64,000 bases of DNA, taken from positions 1 to 64,000 of the forward strand of contig JBEKYC010000033.1 of NCBI GenBank assembly GCA_049511415.1. The letters are read 5' to 3'. The notes below the pieces were generated by a model that searched no databases, was not told where the DNA came from, and worked only from the letters and a program-made list of their open reading frames with translations. The first letter of the stretch is position 1. Every line of letters starts with the position of its first letter. The stretch is from Bog-159 sp049511415. GTDB taxonomy: Bacteria; Acidobacteriota; Terriglobia; Bryobacterales; Bryobacteraceae. The position numbers and the translations under genes are program-made. Of this stretch, positions 17,680-26,673 are shown one piece after another.

Positions 17680-18753
17680 ATGCCTACTTTCCGCGTGGAA
17701 ACTCCGCCTCGGGGCTACGACGTCAGGGTGGAGCGCGGCATTCTGGCGCACGTGGCGCAGTATCTGCCGTCCAAGGCCGGGAAGGTGTTCGTGGTGTCCA
17801 CCGAGGATGTGTGGGGACACCATTGCTCGCGTCTGGAACACGGGCTGAAGGGCGTTCCGCACGATGTGCTGTTTCTGCCCGCCGGAGAAGATAACAAGCG
17901 CCTGGCGCCGGTGGAACGGCTGGCCGAAGAGATGATCGAGCGAGGCGCGGACCGCAGCAGCGTGGTGGTGGCGTTCGGCGGCGGCATCGTCACGGACATG
18001 GCCGGCTTTCTGGCGGCTATCTTCATGCGCGGCATTCCGGTGTTGCAACTGCCCACCACCTTGCTGGCGCAGGTGGACGCGGCCATCGGCGGCAAGACCG
18101 GCGTCAATCTGCGCAGCGGCAAGAACCTGATCGGCAGTTTTCATCAGCCGTTGGCGGTGCTGGTGGATCCCGCGGTGCTCGATACGCTGCCCGATCGCGA
18201 GTATCGCGCCGGGCTGTACGAGATCCTCAAAGCGGGTGTCATTCGCGATGCAGCCCTGTTCCACTTTTTGACCGGCGAGAGCGCCGCGGTGTTGGCGCGG
18301 CTGCCCGAGGCGGTGGACCACATCATCGCGGACTCTGTGCGCATCAAGGCGGAAGTGGTCTCGGCCGACGAACGCGAAGGCGGCCTGCGGCGCATTCTGA
18401 ATCTCGGGCACACTTTCGGTCACGCGCTGGAGGCGGAAACCAATTACGTGCGCTTCCTGCATGGCGAAGCGGTGGCCTTCGGTATGCGCGCGGCGGTGTA
18501 TCTGGCGCAGATGACCGGGCATCTTTCGGCGGAAGATAGCGTGGATATTCTGGAGGCAATCCGTCTGTACGGGCCGATACCCGCGCTGGACGGGCTTTCG
18601 GCGGATCGGTTGCTTGCCCGCCTGGCGAGCGATAAGAAAACGATTCAGGGGCGCGTGCATTTCGTGCTGCCGCTGCGCATCGGCGAAGCGCGGGTGGTCT
18701 CGGGGATCGACGATGGCGCGGCGCTGGCGGCCATCCAGGCCGCGTTGGCATGA
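17680..18753 (+). CDS. aroB: 3-dehydroquinate synthase
   Basis: 357 residues from ATG 17680. Converts DAHP to 3-dehydroquinate, second step of the shikimate pathway, using NAD+ and a divalent metal. Visible family features: PAGEDNKRLAPVERLAEEMIERGADRSS, VVAFGGGIVTDMAGFLAAIFMRGIP, LPTTLLAQVDAAIGGKTGVN, KNLIGSFHQP, ILNLGHTFGHALEAE (metal histidines) and LHGEAVAFGMR. Length is normal. An upstream in-frame ATG at 17632 lies inside the preceding gene and adds unconserved residues, so it was not used. The stop overlaps the start of the methyltransferase gene in ATGA, implying translational coupling. Confidence 0.95.
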   Translation: MPTFRVETPPRGYDVRVERGILAHVAQYLPSKAGKVFVVSTEDVWGHHCSRLEHGLKGVPHDVLFLPAGEDNKRLAPVERLAEEMIERGADRSSVVVAFGGGIVTDMAGFLAAIFMRGIPVLQLPTTLLAQVDAAIGGKTGVNLRSGKNLIGSFHQPLAVLVDPAVLDTLPDREYRAGLYEILKAGVIRDAALFHFLTGESAAVLARLPEAVDHIIADSVRIKAEVVSADEREGGLRRILNLGHTFGHALEAETNYVRFLHGEAVAFGMRAAVYLAQMTGHLSAEDSVDILEAIRLYGPIPALDGLSADRLLARLASDKKTIQGRVHFVLPLRIGEARVVSGIDDGAALAAIQAALA

Positions 18754-19472
18754 AAGGCGCCACGCCGGAGGGCGCGCGCAGCGAGCAGGAGGCGGCCGCG
18801 TGGGTGCGCGCCATGTTCGGGCGCGTGGCGCATCGCTACGATCTGGCGAATCACCTGCTGTCGTTCAACATCGACCGGCATTGGCGGGCGCACACCATCG
18901 CACGAGTACGCGATGTGCTGGCGCGCCCGGAAGCGCGCGTGTTGGACATCTGCTGCGGCACCGGGGACCTGGTCCGGGCGTTGCAGCGCGCGCGTTCGAC
19001 CGGCATGCCGGTCTACGGGTCGGATTTCTGCCATCCCATGCTGCTGGCCGCGCGTGCGAAGGTGGGGCCGCGATTGTTCGAGGCCGATGCCCTCCGCCTG
19101 CCCCTGGCCGATGCCTCGCTCGATCTGGTGACAGTAGCGTTCGGCTTTCGCAATCTGGCCAATTATGATGCCGGATTGCGGGAAATGCGGCGCGTATTGC
19201 GGGGCGGGGGAGTGGCGGCCATCCTGGAGTTTTCCCAACCGCCCAACGCGCTGTTCGGGGCGTTATACACCTTCTATTCGCGGCGCGTGTTGCCGGCGAT
19301 CGGCGGCGCCCTCTCGGGATCGCGGGACGCCTACGCCTACCTGCCGGAATCGGTGCGCAAGTTTCCGGGCCCGGAGGAACTGGCACGGATGATGCGGGCG
19401 GCGGGATTCGGCGGCGTGGCGTTTGAGCGGTTGACGGGCGGGATTGTGGCGCTGCATCTGGGGCGCGTCTAG
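18750..19472 (+). CDS. ubiE: demethylmenaquinone/UbiE-type methyltransferase
   Basis: 240 residues with UbiE/COQ5 signatures: WVRAMFGRVAHRYDLANHLLSFNIDRHWR, the SAM-binding VLDICCGTGDLVRAL, then DLVTVAFGFRNLANYDAGLREMRRVLRGGG and LEFSQPPNALFGALYTFYSRRVLPAIGG. The family methylates demethylmenaquinone (and, where present, the ubiquinone precursor) at the quinone ring; in Acidobacteriota menaquinone is the expected product, so menG would be an equally fair symbol. Coupled to aroB by a 4-bp overlap; sharing a unit with the shikimate gene fits supply of chorismate-derived quinones. Confidence 0.92.
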   Translation: MKGATPEGARSEQEAAAWVRAMFGRVAHRYDLANHLLSFNIDRHWRAHTIARVRDVLARPEARVLDICCGTGDLVRALQRARSTGMPVYGSDFCHPMLLAARAKVGPRLFEADALRLPLADASLDLVTVAFGFRNLANYDAGLREMRRVLRGGGVAAILEFSQPPNALFGALYTFYSRRVLPAIGGALSGSRDAYAYLPESVRKFPGPEELARMMRAAGFGGVAFERLTGGIVALHLGRV

Positions 19473-19474
19473 CG

Positions 19475-19735
19475 TCAACCCAGTAGGTGATCGTACTCGG
19501 AGGGATCCAAACCGAACCGCTCCATCTGGCGGGGAAGGTCCGGGCGGATGGCCTCCGGAGTGCCCGCAATCCAGGCGGCGATCACGGTTTCGACTCCCAC
19601 GCGGCTCTTGCCTTCCTCGTCCGCCAGGCTCTCGGCGGCTCCGCGAAGTTGGGCTTCGGCCTGATCCCGCACCGGGCGGGGAGTTTGCGCGAGAATCTGT
19701 TGCAGCAAATCTTCGGCGGCGTCATTCCAGTTCAT
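19475..19735 (-). CDS. small PCP_red-like domain protein
   Basis: 86 residues starting MNWNDAAEDLLQQILAQTPRPVRDQAEAQL. The pattern of Trp near the start, Ala/Leu helix, P-x-x-VR and a helix ending ESLADEEGKSRVGVETVIAAWI resembles the short helical domain found at the C-terminus of light-independent protochlorophyllide reductase subunit B (PCP_red) and in many small stand-alone proteins. Function of stand-alone copies is unknown. The longer upstream frame was rejected because it overlaps the divergent hemerythrin gene. Convergent with ubiE, 2 bp apart. Confidence 0.55.
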   Translation of the reverse strand: MNWNDAAEDLLQQILAQTPRPVRDQAEAQLRGAAESLADEEGKSRVGVETVIAAWIAGTPEAIRPDLPRQMERFGLDPSEYDHLLG

Positions 19736-19759
19736 TTTCGTTATAGTAGCAGGCAGGAC

Positions 19760-20227
19760 ATGCTGCGCGATCCGAGCCTGATTCCGCTTTCGCATCAGCA
19801 TCACAATGGCCTGGCGTTGTGTGTGCTGACGCGGCGCGCGCTCGGCGAGGACGGCTCCGCGGCCAACGTCGCGCGGCTGGCGCGCCGCGCGGTGGATCGC
19901 TACGAACTGGAGTTGGCGAATCACTTCGAAATCGAAGAGCAAATCCTATTCCCGGCAATCGAAGATGCCGTTGGCGGGTTGCCCCCGGTGGCGGAAATGA
20001 TCGCGGAACTCATCGCGGAACATCGCCGGATGGAGGCTCTGATCGGCGCCTTGCGATCGGCGCCCGGCGCGGATTTGCTGGCGCGGTTCTGTGGTTTGCT
20101 CAGCGCGCACATACGGCGCGAAGAAAACGATCTTTTCCAGATGGCGCAGGCGCGTCTGCCGGAGTCCACCCTACGGGCGATAGGCGCGGCTATCGAGGCC
20201 AAGGTTGTGCGCGTCTGTTTCACCTAA
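19760..20227 (+). CDS. hemerythrin-like HHE-domain protein
   Basis: 155 residues from ATG 19760. The four-helix diiron pattern is visible: SHQHHNGLAL in helix one, NHFEIEEQILFPAIED in helix two, AEHRRMEALIGAL in helix three and LSAHIRREENDLFQMAQ in helix four. These supply five His and two Glu ligands for an O2- or NO-binding diiron site. Likely role is oxygen/NO sensing, storage or iron homeostasis. Divergent from the PCP_red-like gene with only 24 bp between starts. The upstream longer frame has no family resemblance. Confidence 0.88.
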   Translation: MLRDPSLIPLSHQHHNGLALCVLTRRALGEDGSAANVARLARRAVDRYELELANHFEIEEQILFPAIEDAVGGLPPVAEMIAELIAEHRRMEALIGALRSAPGADLLARFCGLLSAHIRREENDLFQMAQARLPESTLRAIGAAIEAKVVRVCFT

Positions 20228-20265
20228 GGTTCCCGAGCATTTCCGCCGAATATCTCCTGTAGAAC

Positions 20266-21459
20266 ATGATGCGGAATCGGATTCTTCGCGGATGGATGGT
20301 TCCGGCGCTGGCAACCGCGCTGAACCTGATGGTGGCGGCATCCACCTGGGCTGGTACGGGCGGTTCATTCACGGTGGTTCACACCTTCGCGGGCGCGGAC
20401 GGATCGAGGCCTCTTGGCAACTTGCTGCTGAATAAAGGGATTCTGTACGGTACCACCAGCGGCGGCGGCGCAGACAACGCCGGAACCGTGTTTCAGATCG
20501 TGGTTGGCAGCGGCACCCAGAGCGTGCTGCATTCGTTCGCCGGTGGGGCTGGGGACGGGGCCAACCCGCTATCTGGTTTGATTCTCGATTCCATCGGCAA
20601 TCTGTACGGGACCACTTTCGGTGGCGGGACGAATTTTGCAGGTACTTTGTTCGAGATCAATTTCCAAGGCGGATTCGAGCTGCTGCACAGTTTCGCCGGC
20701 GCGCCGTCCGAGGGAGCCAATCCCGCCGGCACTTTGGTGATGGACCATGCCGGCACTATCTATGGCACCACTTACGCGGGCGGCCGCATGCAAGGCTGGG
20801 GGACGGTCTTTGAATGGACACCCTCGAGCATTTACTTCACCGGCCAAAGCTTTTCGACTAGTGCGGGCGGGCCGCGCGGCGGGCTGTTATTGACCGCTGG
20901 ACATTTGTATGGGACCACCTGCGGCAGCGGCGGCAATCCGTCGTACGGCGGAACTGTGTTCGAGGTGGCGGCGAAAACAGTTTTGTACACCTTCACGGGC
21001 GGCGCGGATGGCGCGCAGCCCATGGCCGGACTCATATCGGATGGCGCCGGCAATCTGTATGGCGTCACCATGGCCGGCGGCAGCGCCAGTTTCGGCAACG
21101 GCAACGGCGTGGTGTTCGAAATCAACAGCACGACCGGAGCCGAAAAAGTGCTGCACGCGTTCAGGGGACCGGATGGGTCGTCACCCACGGGCAATCTGGT
21201 CCGCGATGCAGCGGGGAACCTGTACGGCACCACGATGTGGGGTGGCGCATTCGGTTACGGCACCGCCTTCAAACTGGACGCATCCGGAAACTTGACCACA
21301 CTGCACAGCTTTACCGGCGGAGCGGATGGCGCAAATCCGTTCGCCGGTGTGATCCTGGATTCGTCCGGCAACCTATGGGGCGTGGCGTCGGCGGGAGGAT
21401 CCGCTGCGGCGCCCGCTGGCAATGGAGTGGTCTTTATGATCCCGCTTGGTCCGTCGTGA
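20266..21459 (+). CDS. secreted GloVer-repeat protein
   Basis: 397 residues with signal peptide (MVPALATALNLMVAASTWAG). Eight GloVer repeats follow, each about 45 residues with 'VLHSFAGG.GDGANPLSGLILDS.GNLYGTTFGGG...GTVFEI'. The C-terminus ends on a complete repeat (GNGVVFMIPLGPS) without an anchor. Closely similar in design to the proteins at 5171-6460 and 33105-34574. No catalytic motif. Starts 38 bp after the hemerythrin gene; no strong SD sequence is visible. Convergent with the large TPR gene, 3 bp apart. Confidence 0.85.
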   Translation: MMRNRILRGWMVPALATALNLMVAASTWAGTGGSFTVVHTFAGADGSRPLGNLLLNKGILYGTTSGGGADNAGTVFQIVVGSGTQSVLHSFAGGAGDGANPLSGLILDSIGNLYGTTFGGGTNFAGTLFEINFQGGFELLHSFAGAPSEGANPAGTLVMDHAGTIYGTTYAGGRMQGWGTVFEWTPSSIYFTGQSFSTSAGGPRGGLLLTAGHLYGTTCGSGGNPSYGGTVFEVAAKTVLYTFTGGADGAQPMAGLISDGAGNLYGVTMAGGSASFGNGNGVVFEINSTTGAEKVLHAFRGPDGSSPTGNLVRDAAGNLYGTTMWGGAFGYGTAFKLDASGNLTTLHSFTGGADGANPFAGVILDSSGNLWGVASAGGSAAAPAGNGVVFMIPLGPS

Positions 21460-21462
21460 GGC

Positions 21463-24400
21463 TTAGCTGACTTGCGCCGGCTCGAAGTACCGCTGTGCCA
21501 ACTCGGGCTTGGCGATGACCGCCTTGCGCCAGCAGGAGCGCGCCTCGGTTTGATTGCCCAAGGTCATGTGCGCATGCCCCAGATTCAGCAACGCCTCGCC
21601 GAATTGCGGGTCCGCCTTCAGCGCTTCCTTGTAGAGCACTGCGGCGTCCGCGGCCTCTCCGCGCTTCTGACAGATCAGGCCGGCGTTGTACAACAACTCG
21701 GGGCTGCGGTCGCCGGAGTCCAGCAACTGGCGATAGATCTCGAACGCCTTGTCATAGTCGTTACTTTCGAGCGACAGGGCAGCCAAGCCGCGTAGCGCCT
21801 CTTTGGAATCCGCGCCGGAGTATGTGAGTTCCTGGAAGCAATTGCGGGCGGCATCTTTATTGCCGGCGCGCCAATGCGCAATACCCAGGTTCAGGCGAGC
21901 TTCGGGCCAGTTGGCACGCCGCTGCAGGCACAACTCGAAAGCCTGCACGCTGCCCGGATAATCCGCCCGCTGCAGCCGCAGATGCCCGATGCGGAAGGCT
22001 GCATCATCGGCATCCGGCGAATTCTGCGGCACCTCGGCATAGAGCTTTTCGGCAGCGGCGAAATCACCAGCCTGCTCGTGTACCAATCCCAGGTTCCAGT
22101 GCGCGCCAGCCAGCTTGGGATCGATTTCGAGAGCCCGCTCGTAGGCGGCGCGAGCGCCTTTTAAATCGCCCTGTTCCTGTAGCGCCACGCCCAGATTCAG
22201 ATGCGCTTGCGGCGAATCCGGCTGCACCTTGGCGGCACGCGCGTAGGCGCTGGCCGCATTGCCCAGATCGCCGGCTTTGTGACAAGCTACGCCCAGGTTA
22301 AACCAGTTCTCGAAGACATTCGGCGCCACTTCCGCCAATTGGCGGGAATAAGTGGCGGCAGCGGCATGATCGCCCGCCGCGAATGCCGCGCCGGCCAAGC
22401 CTTCCAACGCGATTTGGGACTTGGGCTGCACTTCCGCCAGATGCTGGGCGTACTTGCGCGCTTGCGCATAGTCCTGGCTGGAGAGGGACAGCGAAACCAG
22501 ATTGCTGAGGGCCTCCTCGGAATTGGGGTTGCGGTTCAGGATGCGGCGATAAAGATCCACGGCTTCGGTCGTGCGGTCGCGTTTCTGGAGCGCCACGGCC
22601 TTCCCGAACAAGGCTTCGTCATTATCGGGATGTCGGGCCAGAAAACGGTCGTAAGCATCCAGAGCTTCGTTGTGCCGTCCCAACTGCACCATGCAGGCGC
22701 CCAGGGCGAGATGCGCCTCCAGGCGCGCGGGGTCGTTCGAAATTGCCTTTTTGAATGCATCCGCCGCTTCATCCCAGCGCTCCAGACGGCCCAAACATAC
22801 GCCTGTATTGAAGTACGCCGTGGGGTGCAGCGGCTGTAGCAGTGCGGCCTGCGCATAGCTCTGCGAGGCCGGCAGGTAGTCCTGCAATTCGTACTGCAAT
22901 TGGCCCAAGGCAAAATACAATGCCGGGTGGCGCTCGCCGGAATCCAGCGCCCGCGCCAGTTCGTGGGAGGCTTCTTCGATCTTGCCCTCGAGGTGCAACG
23001 AGGCAGCCTTCGAAAGTACCCGGCTGATGCGTGCTTCTTGCGCGGAATTCGCGCCTCCGGCTGCGACTTCCACTCCGGATAGGGCCTCGTCGCTTCCTGT
23101 ACGCTTGTAATCCATTGCTTGTTTCTCCTTAGTTGTTTCTTCCTGGCTTTTGCTTCCCGAGAGCAAACTGCAGATTCTGCCTAACCAATCGCCATGGCTT
23201 TCCAGCTTCACCCAGTACACCCGGGCGCGCTCGCCGGTCTCGCTGAAGAAGCCGACGCCACCGGACTGCAGGCGGTCATCGGTCCAGAAATCGGCTTCCT
23301 GCCCTTCCACAAACGCGCGATAGTGGTTGCCCTTCACATCCATGGTCACGCGATACGGCGTGTTGGCATGCACCATCATGCGCAGCGGTGTTAGGACACG
23401 GGCTCCCTTGTTGCCGTCGATCACCGGATAGTGAACCATGGCCACCATGGGCCGGGGCCCCGGTTCCAGCACCGTGAATTTCACGGCGTAATAATTCCGC
23501 GGATCGTGCGCCCGGACCACCCAATCCACGCTCTTGTTCTCGATCTGGGCCATGAACTCGAAACGGTAGTCGGACAAGGGCACCGACGGGCGGAACAGCG
23601 CCATTTGGCCCGGATGGACGAAGCCGTCCGCACTGTATGACCAGCCCTTCGGTCCGCCCGCGGGTCCGCCCTTCCACTGATTCAAACCGCCCCGAAAGTC
23701 ATCCGCGAAGTCGCGCAAAGCATGCGCGGCCATCCATTGTTTGACGGAAAGGCTTCGGGAGGCGCCGGGGGCGGGGGCGCTGGGACGTGTCGGCAGGCGC
23801 AGCACCCCGGCAAGCAGCACGGCTGCTGCCGCCGCTGCCGTAAGTTGCCAGGCCATTTTTCGCGGCCCCGGGTTCGGACGCCCGCCGGAGATGGCCCGCA
23901 GGCCGGATCTGCGGGAGACACGTTCGGTGTCTTCGCGTCCGTAAGCACCGCTCATCGATAACAAGGCGTTGAACTTCACCCGCAGGGGGTGCGCACTGAA
24001 CTCTGGGGTGGTCAAACGCCCAAGGCGCATCGTCCAGAGTACGGCACAGGCACGCACGGAACGGCCGGCGCTTGGATGCCATGGACGTCCGGGAGCAGCC
24101 AGCGCTCCCGCCGGCGCCGGCAGGCACTCGACCTTGGGTAGCGGGACGTTTGGTAGCGGAACCAGCGTTGCGTCGTGCGGCGCAGCCCGGCTCGCATCCC
24201 AGGCCGGTGCGCCCGCGGGCGGCGATGCGGCCCGCAAGGGTGTGGCAGCCCGCAGCGAGGCCATGCCGACGCCATCGCAGACGCTCTGCCGTAAACCAGG
24301 CACGGCGAGGGTGGCCGCAACTACGGTGGCGTGACGCAAGTCCCGCCGCGGACTCTGATTCCCAGCGGATTGTCGCACGCCAGGGCTTGCAGCCGCCATC

Positions 24401-25695
24401 AGCCCTGATCCCGGACCCGCAGGCGCGGCGAAACGGTCGAGCGGGCGTTCCGCGCGCCCGAGTTCGGAACGCACGGCGTGCCACGCAGGTGAGACTGGCG
24501 ACAAAGCCGGTTGCAGATCCGCGCACGGCGACATGGGAGCCAGGCCCAGGGGCCGTCGCGTTGCCCGTTCGATTTGCTCGCCGGCTCGAAATGTGATTTC
24601 CAGATCCGGCACCGCGGGGCAGGCGCCGGTGACCGCAACCAGCGGGCTGAGTAGCGGTACGCGCGGCGACGTCCCGGTGATGACTTGTGGCGCGATGGTT
24701 TTCGCGCCTGCCGCCATGGGTAATCCGGGGAGCGCTGCTTCGAGGCTGCCGAGGCCCCGTGCAGTCAGGACAGTGTTACGCGGAGCCTCCGTGGTGGGCG
24801 GGCTGATTTGCGCGACGGCTAACGCCTGAGACGGTCCCGCCTCGAGACTCTGTTGGACGGAGGGTGTCCGCGGGGGAGCGATAGTGGCGGAGCGTGAAAA
24901 TCGCGAGAATACGCTGCGGACCGAAACCAGCAGTTTATGGCTGGCCGCCGCCGTACCCGCCGGCGGAAGAGCGAACTGCGGCACGCGCATGCCTGCGCTC
25001 TCGGCCGACGGCACGCTTGCTGGCTCGGGGAGCGACACCCGGAACTTGGGCGACGCGTCCCGTCGCGGCATATGCTGCGTCGCGGCGAGTTGTGCCTGGG
25101 GACTTTCGGGAGATAGATCAGAAATGCGCGCCGCGCCCAGCTCGAGCGTCGGTCGGCTCGCCGATTCCGGAATAAACAGCCGGTACGGCGAAACGTTCCC
25201 GGTTGCGATCGGCGCGGGTGCGACAGGCGCTCCGCGGCTGGGATGTTCCGCGGTCAAATCGGGCCGCACGATTTCCGCGCCGCCCAACGCTGCCGGGCGG
25301 AATTCCGGGATGCGCGGCGCGAAAGGCGCCGCCTGCCGGTAAGAAACGGTGGATCCGCTCCACACGGGGTGCGCGGGGGTGACCTCGCTGCCGAGCAACA
25401 TGCCCGGCCGTGCAATCTGAATGCCGGCGGCCCCGCTGGTTACACGGGGTTTGCGCTCCCCCGGCGCGGGCTGGGGCTGCGTCATTCGCACCGGCCGCGG
25501 AGCCGTCCCTGCCGAGGGTGGCCGGCGCTCGCGGAAATCGGCCAGCCGCGAAGGCTCCGGGTCCGGAGCTAACGCTTCGAATACGCGCTGCCGGAAGCGG
25601 TTTCGAAATTCCTGACGATGCGCGTCGCTGCAGAACTCCAGGTCACGGAGTTGGCGAATCGGTCCAATTCCTTTTCCGCAATATAAACACCGCAC
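21463..25695 (-). CDS. 1410-residue membrane-anchored zinc-finger/TPR protein
   Basis: The start is GTG 25695 because AGAGG lies 7 nt upstream and a TATAAT at 25728-25723 would put transcription downstream of the earlier ATG (25752). Domains: residues 1-35 a zinc-ribbon-like CLYCGKGIG...LEFCSDAHRQEF; about 40-600 a Pro/Ala/Arg-rich low-complexity linker; about 612-632 one membrane helix (WQLTAAAAAAVLLAGVLRL); about 645-840 a beta-sandwich of concanavalin/DUF1080 type (FADDFRGGLNQWKGG, DWVVRAHDPRNYYAVKF, ...GGVGFFSETGERARVYWVKLE); 861-1410 about thirteen TPR motifs. An in-frame ATG at 23115 has AAGGAG 9 nt upstream, so the TPR half may also be made separately. The zinc motif faces the cytoplasm if topology is simple; role unknown, perhaps a scaffold. 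Confidence 0.8.
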   Translation of the reverse strand: MRCLYCGKGIGPIRQLRDLEFCSDAHRQEFRNRFRQRVFEALAPDPEPSRLADFRERRPPSAGTAPRPVRMTQPQPAPGERKPRVTSGAAGIQIARPGMLLGSEVTPAHPVWSGSTVSYRQAAPFAPRIPEFRPAALGGAEIVRPDLTAEHPSRGAPVAPAPIATGNVSPYRLFIPESASRPTLELGAARISDLSPESPQAQLAATQHMPRRDASPKFRVSLPEPASVPSAESAGMRVPQFALPPAGTAAASHKLLVSVRSVFSRFSRSATIAPPRTPSVQQSLEAGPSQALAVAQISPPTTEAPRNTVLTARGLGSLEAALPGLPMAAGAKTIAPQVITGTSPRVPLLSPLVAVTGACPAVPDLEITFRAGEQIERATRRPLGLAPMSPCADLQPALSPVSPAWHAVRSELGRAERPLDRFAAPAGPGSGLMAAASPGVRQSAGNQSPRRDLRHATVVAATLAVPGLRQSVCDGVGMASLRAATPLRAASPPAGAPAWDASRAAPHDATLVPLPNVPLPKVECLPAPAGALAAPGRPWHPSAGRSVRACAVLWTMRLGRLTTPEFSAHPLRVKFNALLSMSGAYGREDTERVSRRSGLRAISGGRPNPGPRKMAWQLTAAAAAAVLLAGVLRLPTRPSAPAPGASRSLSVKQWMAAHALRDFADDFRGGLNQWKGGPAGGPKGWSYSADGFVHPGQMALFRPSVPLSDYRFEFMAQIENKSVDWVVRAHDPRNYYAVKFTVLEPGPRPMVAMVHYPVIDGNKGARVLTPLRMMVHANTPYRVTMDVKGNHYRAFVEGQEADFWTDDRLQSGGVGFFSETGERARVYWVKLESHGDWLGRICSLLSGSKSQEETTKEKQAMDYKRTGSDEALSGVEVAAGGANSAQEARISRVLSKAASLHLEGKIEEASHELARALDSGERHPALYFALGQLQYELQDYLPASQSYAQAALLQPLHPTAYFNTGVCLGRLERWDEAADAFKKAISNDPARLEAHLALGACMVQLGRHNEALDAYDRFLARHPDNDEALFGKAVALQKRDRTTEAVDLYRRILNRNPNSEEALSNLVSLSLSSQDYAQARKYAQHLAEVQPKSQIALEGLAGAAFAAGDHAAAATYSRQLAEVAPNVFENWFNLGVACHKAGDLGNAASAYARAAKVQPDSPQAHLNLGVALQEQGDLKGARAAYERALEIDPKLAGAHWNLGLVHEQAGDFAAAEKLYAEVPQNSPDADDAAFRIGHLRLQRADYPGSVQAFELCLQRRANWPEARLNLGIAHWRAGNKDAARNCFQELTYSGADSKEALRGLAALSLESNDYDKAFEIYRQLLDSGDRSPELLYNAGLICQKRGEAADAAVLYKEALKADPQFGEALLNLGHAHMTLGNQTEARSCWRKAVIAKPELAQRYFEPAQVS

Positions 25696-25722
25696 GGCGC
25701 AACCTCTGATCCCGTCGTCGCT

Positions 25723-25751
25723 ATTATAAGTCCAGTTACAAACTGAGAACA
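25723..25751 (-). promoter_or_regulatory. putative promoter of the zinc-finger/TPR gene
   Basis: On the minus strand TATAAT (25728-25723) is preceded at 18 bp by TTGTTC. Predicted transcription start near 25716, some 20 nt before the GTG at 25695. The -35 match is weak, the -10 perfect. Confidence 0.4.
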
Positions 25752-25940
25752 ACAGTCATTTACTAAATATGTGAACGTAAAGAAATACTAACTGATTAGG
25801 CCATAGGTGCCATATACTAACTTCAGTTAACTGCTACAAAAGATACTACAAGCTGTCAGCCGAAAGGATAACCGGCCCCGGTCACGCACAGGCCGCGGAT
25901 GCCCGCGGAGCCCCGGTCCAATTGCGTTACGCTAGGCCTG

Positions 25941-26657
25941 ATGAGTCTGGAAAAAGCGGTGGAATGGTTGCGCGGCGCGAAGGCGGTGGCAGTCCTGACG
26001 GGCGCGGGTATCTCGGCCGAAAGCGGCGTGCCCACATTTCGGGGAACCGGCGGACTGTGGAAACAATACAAGGCCGAAGATCTGGCCACGCCGGAAGCCT
26101 TCGCGCGCGATCCGCGGCTGGTCTGGGAGTGGTACAACTGGCGCCGCGAGATCATTGCCAAAGCCCGCCCGAACGCGGGACACAAGGCGCTCGTGCGCCT
26201 GGAGGTGCGCACGCCGCGGTACACTCTCATCACCCAGAACGTCGACGGCTTGCATGATATGGCGGGCAGCGGCCGCATGCTGAAACTGCATGGGGACATC
26301 TGGCGCATGCGCTGCTTGTCCTGCGGCAGCAACTGGCCCGACCGGCGCGTGCCCTTGCCCAAGCTGCCGCCGCACTGTGGCTGCGGCGGACTGGCGCGGC
26401 CCGGTGTCGTCTGGTTCGGCGAGCCCTTGCCGGCCGGCATGATGCCGGAGGCCGAGCACGCCGTGCTGGATACGGAAGTGCTCCTGGTGGTGGGCACTTC
26501 GGCCCAAGTGTATCCCGCGGCGAGCCTGATTCCACTGGCCAGGCAGGCCGGCGCGCGAGTGATCCAGATAAACCTTGAGCCTACTCCCTTCTCCAATATT
26601 GTAGATTGTGCGTTGGAGGGTCCGGCGGGTGAGTTATTACCAAAGTTAATCGGCTGA
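25941..26657 (+). CDS. Sir2-family NAD-dependent protein deacylase, class III-like
   Basis: 238 residues. GAGISAESGVPTFRG (NAD binding), TQNVDGLHDMAG, KLHGDIWRMRC with catalytic His117, a zinc site Cys125-x2-Cys128...Cys146-x-Cys148 and VVGTSAQVYPA are all present. WEWYNWRR contains the Tyr65-x-x-Arg68 pair that in SIRT5 and CobB binds acidic acyl chains, so desuccinylase or demalonylase activity is likely. ATG 25941 chosen because the extra 14 upstream residues are not conserved. Cytosolic; no operon partner. Confidence 0.9.
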   Translation: MSLEKAVEWLRGAKAVAVLTGAGISAESGVPTFRGTGGLWKQYKAEDLATPEAFARDPRLVWEWYNWRREIIAKARPNAGHKALVRLEVRTPRYTLITQNVDGLHDMAGSGRMLKLHGDIWRMRCLSCGSNWPDRRVPLPKLPPHCGCGGLARPGVVWFGEPLPAGMMPEAEHAVLDTEVLLVVGTSAQVYPAASLIPLARQAGARVIQINLEPTPFSNIVDCALEGPAGELLPKLIG

Positions 26658-26673
26658 CATAACTTGCGCTAAG

